Origin: Pseudoneobacillus rhizosphaerae | GTDB taxonomy: Bacteria; Bacillota; Bacilli; Bacillales; Cytobacillaceae | Reading direction: 5' to 3' | Assembly (NCBI RefSeq): GCF_917563885.1 | Contig: NZ_CAKJTG010000016.1 | Span: forward strand, 1 to 64,000 | DNA: 64,000 nucleotides | Shown here: positions 60,307 through 64,000 of the stretch, one piece after another | How positions within the stretch are numbered: position 1 is the first letter of the stretch | Layout: each line of letters opens with the position of its first letter | Made by a program: the position numbers and the translations under genes | Notes under the pieces: model-generated | The model's input: only the letters and a program-made list of their open reading frames with translations | What the model was told of the DNA's origin: nothing | Databases searched by the model: none

Positions 60307-63300
60307 ATGATCATTAAAGATATGTTTCAGAAAGACATTGAGAGAGATATAAGAGGAGTTATAAAAGTCGCACAAACCGATGATGACAATATCTATCAAG
60401 AGCTTGATGAATATGTGGTGACAAGAGAGTTACATAAGCACTTATCCAAATTCTATGAGAATTATCAAAAGGGCATAGATGGAACTACAGATAAAATGGG
60501 AGTATGGATTAGCGGATTCTTCGGATCTGGTAAATCTCATTTCTTGAAAATCCTTGCGTACTTGATTGAAAACAAGAAAGTAAAAAATAAAAAAGCTATT
60601 GAGTTCTTCCAAGATAAAATACAAGATCCTTTAGTTCTGGCAAACATGAATAGAACTTCTGACGTTGAGACAGAAGTAATTCTTTTCAATATTGATTCGA
60701 AGGCATCCATGGATAGTAAGTCGAAAGATGATGCGATTTTACGTGTATTTATGAAGGTGTTCTATGAACATAAAGGGTATTTTGGAGATATTCCTGGCGT
60801 TGCGGAAATGGAGAAATACTTAGATCAAAAAGGTGTCTACGAACAGTTTAAAGTTGAGTTTAAGGCACATTCAGGTGAAGAATGGGTTGACCGCCGTAAC
60901 ACTTTCTATTTCGATGCTGACTACGTAATTGGAGCCTTAACAAAGGTAACGGATATGTCCGAAGAATCAGCTCGAAATTGGTTTGAGAATGGAGTAAATA
61001 ATTTTGAGATTAGCATTGAAAAATTCGCCAAGGATGTAAAGGAATACATAGATCAAAAGGGCAAGAACTTTCATCTTGTGTTTTTAGTGGATGAAATCGG
61101 TCAGTTTATTGGGGACAGCCGTAGTCTCATGCTTAATCTGCAAACAGTTGCGGAGGACTTGGGTACTTTTGCCAAAGGGAAAGTTTGGATCATGGTTACT
61201 TCCCAAGAAAGCATTGATAGCATCGTTAAGGTAAAAGGAGATGACTTCTCTCGTATTCAGGGCCGCTTTGATACGAGATTATCGCTTTCATCGATTTCAG
61301 TGGATGAAGTAATTAAGAAGCGTATTCTCTTAAAGAAAGACTTTGCTAACGATAAGCTCAAAGTCATTTATCCAGAGAAAAGTGCCATCTTGAAGAATTT
61401 AATTAGTTTCAAAGAAAGCACTGCGGATTTAAGGGGCTACGACAACGAGCAAGAATTTGCAGATGTTTACCCTTTTATTCCATATCAATTCAAACTACTT
61501 CAAAATGTATTTGAGCAAGTAAGACGACATGGTTCTTCTGGTAAGCATTTATCAGAAGGGGAACGTTCCATGCTATCTGCTTTTAAAGAAGCAGGACTGC
61601 AATATAAAGATGCAGAGGAAGGTCTTTTAATTCCTTTCTATGCGTTTTACGATACGATAAAAGAATTCCTCAATCCAACCATTTCGAGGGTAATTGAGGG
61701 AGCATATGAAAACCCTGCTCTTAAAGATGACGAATTTAACATAAACCTCTTGAAAGTGTTGTTTATGATCAAATACATCAAAGAGCTTCCTGCGAATATT
61801 GAAAATATTGCTACCCTTATGGTGACAAGCATTGATGAAGATAAATTAGAGTTAAAAGAAAAAATAAAAGTATCTTTAAGAAAGCTGATTTCTCAAACGC
61901 TTGTTCAGAAAAACGGAGATTTCTTTATCTTCTTAACCGATGATGAACAAGATATTAACCGAGAAATTAAGACAATCAATGTAGATGAAGATGTGATTAA
62001 AAGAGAACTTGCCAATTATATCTTCCAAGACCTTTATGACGAGAAAAAGTACCGTTATTCATCCGAATATTCATTTTCTTACAATCAGAAAATGGATGAA
62101 AAGAATTATGGAAATCAAACATCCAATATTGGTGTAAATATTCTATCTCCATTATCAGATCACTATGGAAAATCAGAACAAGAATTAATGATGATATCGT
62201 CTGGAAACGGTGAATTACTACTAAAATTGGGTGGCAATGAATCGTATATCGAAGAGATGGAAGAAGTGCTAAGAATTGAAGAGTATCGTAAGAAAAAGAA
62301 CATCACTCAACTTCCTGAGAGTATTCAGAACATCTTGAACAACAAACAGGCTGAAGTGCGAGAAAGAAGACGTAGGGTACGTGAATTATTAGAAGATGCG
62401 GTTAAAAGCGGTCAATTCTTTATCAATGGGGACAACGTGGCTATCAAAGGCTCAACAGTAAAAGAGAAAATGAATACAGCCCTACACTCATTGGTAGACA
62501 ATGTTTATACAAAATTAACCTATGTAAAACAATTTATAGGTACTGAAAATGAACTTCGCTCAATTTTAAAATCTAATGAAGAGCAATTGACATTAAGTAC
62601 AGCCATGAAACAAGTACCAAATGAGCTGGCTATCAAAGAAATTTCTGATTTTATTAGCCTACAAGATTCGATTCAAAAGCAGATTCGAGTCAAAATGATT
62701 GTTGATCGTTTCAACGACAAACCTTATGGATGGAGAGAGCTTGATATCCAAGGGATTATTGCTGAGCTACTAAGGGATCAGAAAATTAGAATTCGCTATA
62801 ACTCGGAGTACCTGGAGCCAGCAGTAGTTGCAAGCAAGATTGTCACTGTTTTAACCAAAACATCTGAAGCCGACAAAGGCATCATCTTAAAAAGAAAAAA
62901 AGTAGATGAAGCACTCATAAAGGTAGCGAAGAAGGTCTGCAAGGATTTATTTAACAAAACCGATCTGCCAGATGATGAAGATGGTTTAGTGAAAGAGATA
63001 CGATCATTGATCGAAAAACAAATGAATGAGATTTATGCATACAAGGCTCGCTACGAAGGCAGAAAATACCCAGGTATGAGCTTGCTTGACAAAGGATTAA
63101 GTTATTTTGATGAGTTCCACAAAGGGTTAGATAATGCATCATTCTTTGGAAAGATGAAAGAACTACAAAAAGACCTTAGTTATTGGGAAGAGGACATGAC
63201 TTACATCAAGAGCTTCTTTGGTACTGATCAAAAGGACATATTTGATAAAGGGCTATCAGCTATCAATAAGTATCAAGAAAACAAAGCCTATCTTGTTGGA

Positions 63301-63888
63301 AATGAAGCGGAAAATTACATTGAAAAATTGACAGACATCTTAAATGATCCGATTCCTTACAGGAAAATAAAGCTAATCCCTGAAATCGTAAAAGGTATTG
63401 AGGATCAAATTAATCTTGTCTTATCGGAGAAAAAAGAAAATGCAAAAGAGAAAATCAAGTTGGATTATGATTACCTTTCTCTGAAAGCGAAGCAGTATGG
63501 CGTATCGAACGAAACAAAAGAACGAGTCGAACAATATTCTCCTGCCTTAATAGCACAAGTGGAAGAGTTTGTTGATATTTATAAAGTGGATGCGACAATT
63601 TCTCAAAGCACAAGTTTTAAAGAACAATACGAACGGAAGATAAATCTTGAAATAGAGGAATGGCATAGAAGAACTGTTGTCACACCTCCTGTAGTAATTG
63701 ATGGAGGCGGTAACGAACCTGGCGGTGGACAAGTTGCAACCGTTCAAAAGCAAAAGGTTAAAGCCTCAGAACTAATTGTAGTGAAGGAATTACGTTCGGA
63801 AGAGGATGTAGACCAGTACATCAGCACGTTATCAAATAAGTTAAAACAAATCATTAAGTCGAATAAAGAAATCGAGTTCATTGATTAG
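60307..63888 (+). CDS. brxC: BREX ATPase BrxC
   Basis: A 1193-residue P-loop ATPase of the BrxC/PglY type. Walker A GFFGSGKSHFLK begins at residue 70, and Walker B LVFLVDEIGQF has Asp262 and Glu263. Long helical and coiled-coil stretches fill the middle. A glycine-rich linker GGGNEPGGGQ around residue 1140 precedes a short C-terminal domain. The length is normal, with no internal stop. In BREX it works with PglX and PglZ in host methylation and phage exclusion. GAAGAGGGGG precedes the ATG. Confidence 0.95.
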   Translation: MIIKDMFQKDIERDIRGVIKVAQTDDDNIYQELDEYVVTRELHKHLSKFYENYQKGIDGTTDKMGVWISGFFGSGKSHFLKILAYLIENKKVKNKKAIEFFQDKIQDPLVLANMNRTSDVETEVILFNIDSKASMDSKSKDDAILRVFMKVFYEHKGYFGDIPGVAEMEKYLDQKGVYEQFKVEFKAHSGEEWVDRRNTFYFDADYVIGALTKVTDMSEESARNWFENGVNNFEISIEKFAKDVKEYIDQKGKNFHLVFLVDEIGQFIGDSRSLMLNLQTVAEDLGTFAKGKVWIMVTSQESIDSIVKVKGDDFSRIQGRFDTRLSLSSISVDEVIKKRILLKKDFANDKLKVIYPEKSAILKNLISFKESTADLRGYDNEQEFADVYPFIPYQFKLLQNVFEQVRRHGSSGKHLSEGERSMLSAFKEAGLQYKDAEEGLLIPFYAFYDTIKEFLNPTISRVIEGAYENPALKDDEFNINLLKVLFMIKYIKELPANIENIATLMVTSIDEDKLELKEKIKVSLRKLISQTLVQKNGDFFIFLTDDEQDINREIKTINVDEDVIKRELANYIFQDLYDEKKYRYSSEYSFSYNQKMDEKNYGNQTSNIGVNILSPLSDHYGKSEQELMMISSGNGELLLKLGGNESYIEEMEEVLRIEEYRKKKNITQLPESIQNILNNKQAEVRERRRRVRELLEDAVKSGQFFINGDNVAIKGSTVKEKMNTALHSLVDNVYTKLTYVKQFIGTENELRSILKSNEEQLTLSTAMKQVPNELAIKEISDFISLQDSIQKQIRVKMIVDRFNDKPYGWRELDIQGIIAELLRDQKIRIRYNSEYLEPAVVASKIVTVLTKTSEADKGIILKRKKVDEALIKVAKKVCKDLFNKTDLPDDEDGLVKEIRSLIEKQMNEIYAYKARYEGRKYPGMSLLDKGLSYFDEFHKGLDNASFFGKMKELQKDLSYWEEDMTYIKSFFGTDQKDIFDKGLSAINKYQENKAYLVGNEAENYIEKLTDILNDPIPYRKIKLIPEIVKGIEDQINLVLSEKKENAKEKIKLDYDYLSLKAKQYGVSNETKERVEQYSPALIAQVEEFVDIYKVDATISQSTSFKEQYERKINLEIEEWHRRTVVTPPVVIDGGGNEPGGGQVATVQKQKVKASELIVVKELRSEEDVDQYISTLSNKLKQIIKSNKEIEFID

Positions 63889-63903
63889 TCGGGAGATGTA
63901 AGA

Positions 63904-64000
63904 ATGAATAAGTCAGCTCTGAAAACCTTTGCGACAAGTGCCAGAAAAGAACTCCTAAAAAAAGTAGAAGCAAAGGCAATGAAAATTGGAATTACCGAAG
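63904..64000 (+). CDS. pglX: BREX adenine methyltransferase PglX, start only (partial)
   Basis: The last 97 bases begin a frame MNKSALKTFATSARKELLKK, VEAKAMKIGITE, the usual N-terminus of BREX PglX, 15 bp after brxC behind GGGAGATG. PglX methylates a non-palindromic site on host DNA. The catalytic domain lies beyond the window, so the call rests on the N-terminus and gene order. Confidence 0.85.
   Translation, partial: MNKSALKTFATSARKELLKKVEAKAMKIGITE

Overview
The window looks like a chromosome segment of a low-GC Firmicute of the family Bacillaceae. The signs are strong AGGAGG-type ribosome binding sites, frequent TTG and GTG starts, a tRNA cluster behind an rRNA operon, S-box riboswitches, and Bacillus-type gene families (YitT, YesL, YvgK/L/M-like molybdate genes). 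No species can be named from the sequence alone.

Layout. 1-2285: end of an rRNA operon (23S 3' end, 5S) followed by 17 tRNA genes and a terminator. 2328-2880: a striking array of 52-bp palindromic units. 3015-10724: a FabG-like reductase, then two SAM-I riboswitches in tandem in front of a complete dipeptide/oligopeptide ABC importer and a small membrane protein. 10930-17734: a LysR regulator divergent from a hydroxy-acid cassette (D-2-hydroxyacid dehydrogenase, RraA-like protein, TctC/TctB/TctA transporter, DUF1932 dehydrogenase). 17915-22237: catalase, molybdate transport genes and their one-component regulator. 22938-34165: housekeeping and stress genes (GNAT, Nudix, M28 membrane peptidase, two-component system with a serine hydrolase, ECF sigma factor with probable anti-sigma). 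34606-44755: an MFS transporter, an aldo/keto reductase and an amino-sugar utilisation locus (GntR regulator, BadF-type kinase, GH4 glycosidase, ABC importer without its ATPase, NagB). 45079-49798: YitT, a DnaD-domain protein, an RQC-like protein and a Gfo/Idh/MocA oxidoreductase.

The right end, from about 50 kb, is a defence island. Intact genes are a GIY-YIG-like nuclease, a SIR2-domain protein with a helix-turn-helix-like C-terminus, a coiled-coil zinc-ribbon protein, a DUF4062 protein, and the start of a BREX phage-resistance operon (small upstream gene, brxA, brxB, brxC, start of pglX) that runs off the edge. Between them lie dead genes recovered by reading through stops: an HNH nuclease fragment, an IS3 transposase fragment, an Mrr-like restriction nuclease with two internal stops, and what looks like a wrecked CBASS-like pair (SLATT two-TM effector and CD-NTase).

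The intergenic DNA is unusually rich in repeats. Three families unrelated in sequence share almost exactly the same 52-bp period of imperfect palindromes. Two further dispersed hairpin families (cores GTGTCAGGCAC...GGACATTTGTCC and GGGACAGGT...) sit at many gene ends and at the breakpoints of several pseudogenes. These repeats and the layered live and dead defence genes are the parts most worth following up.
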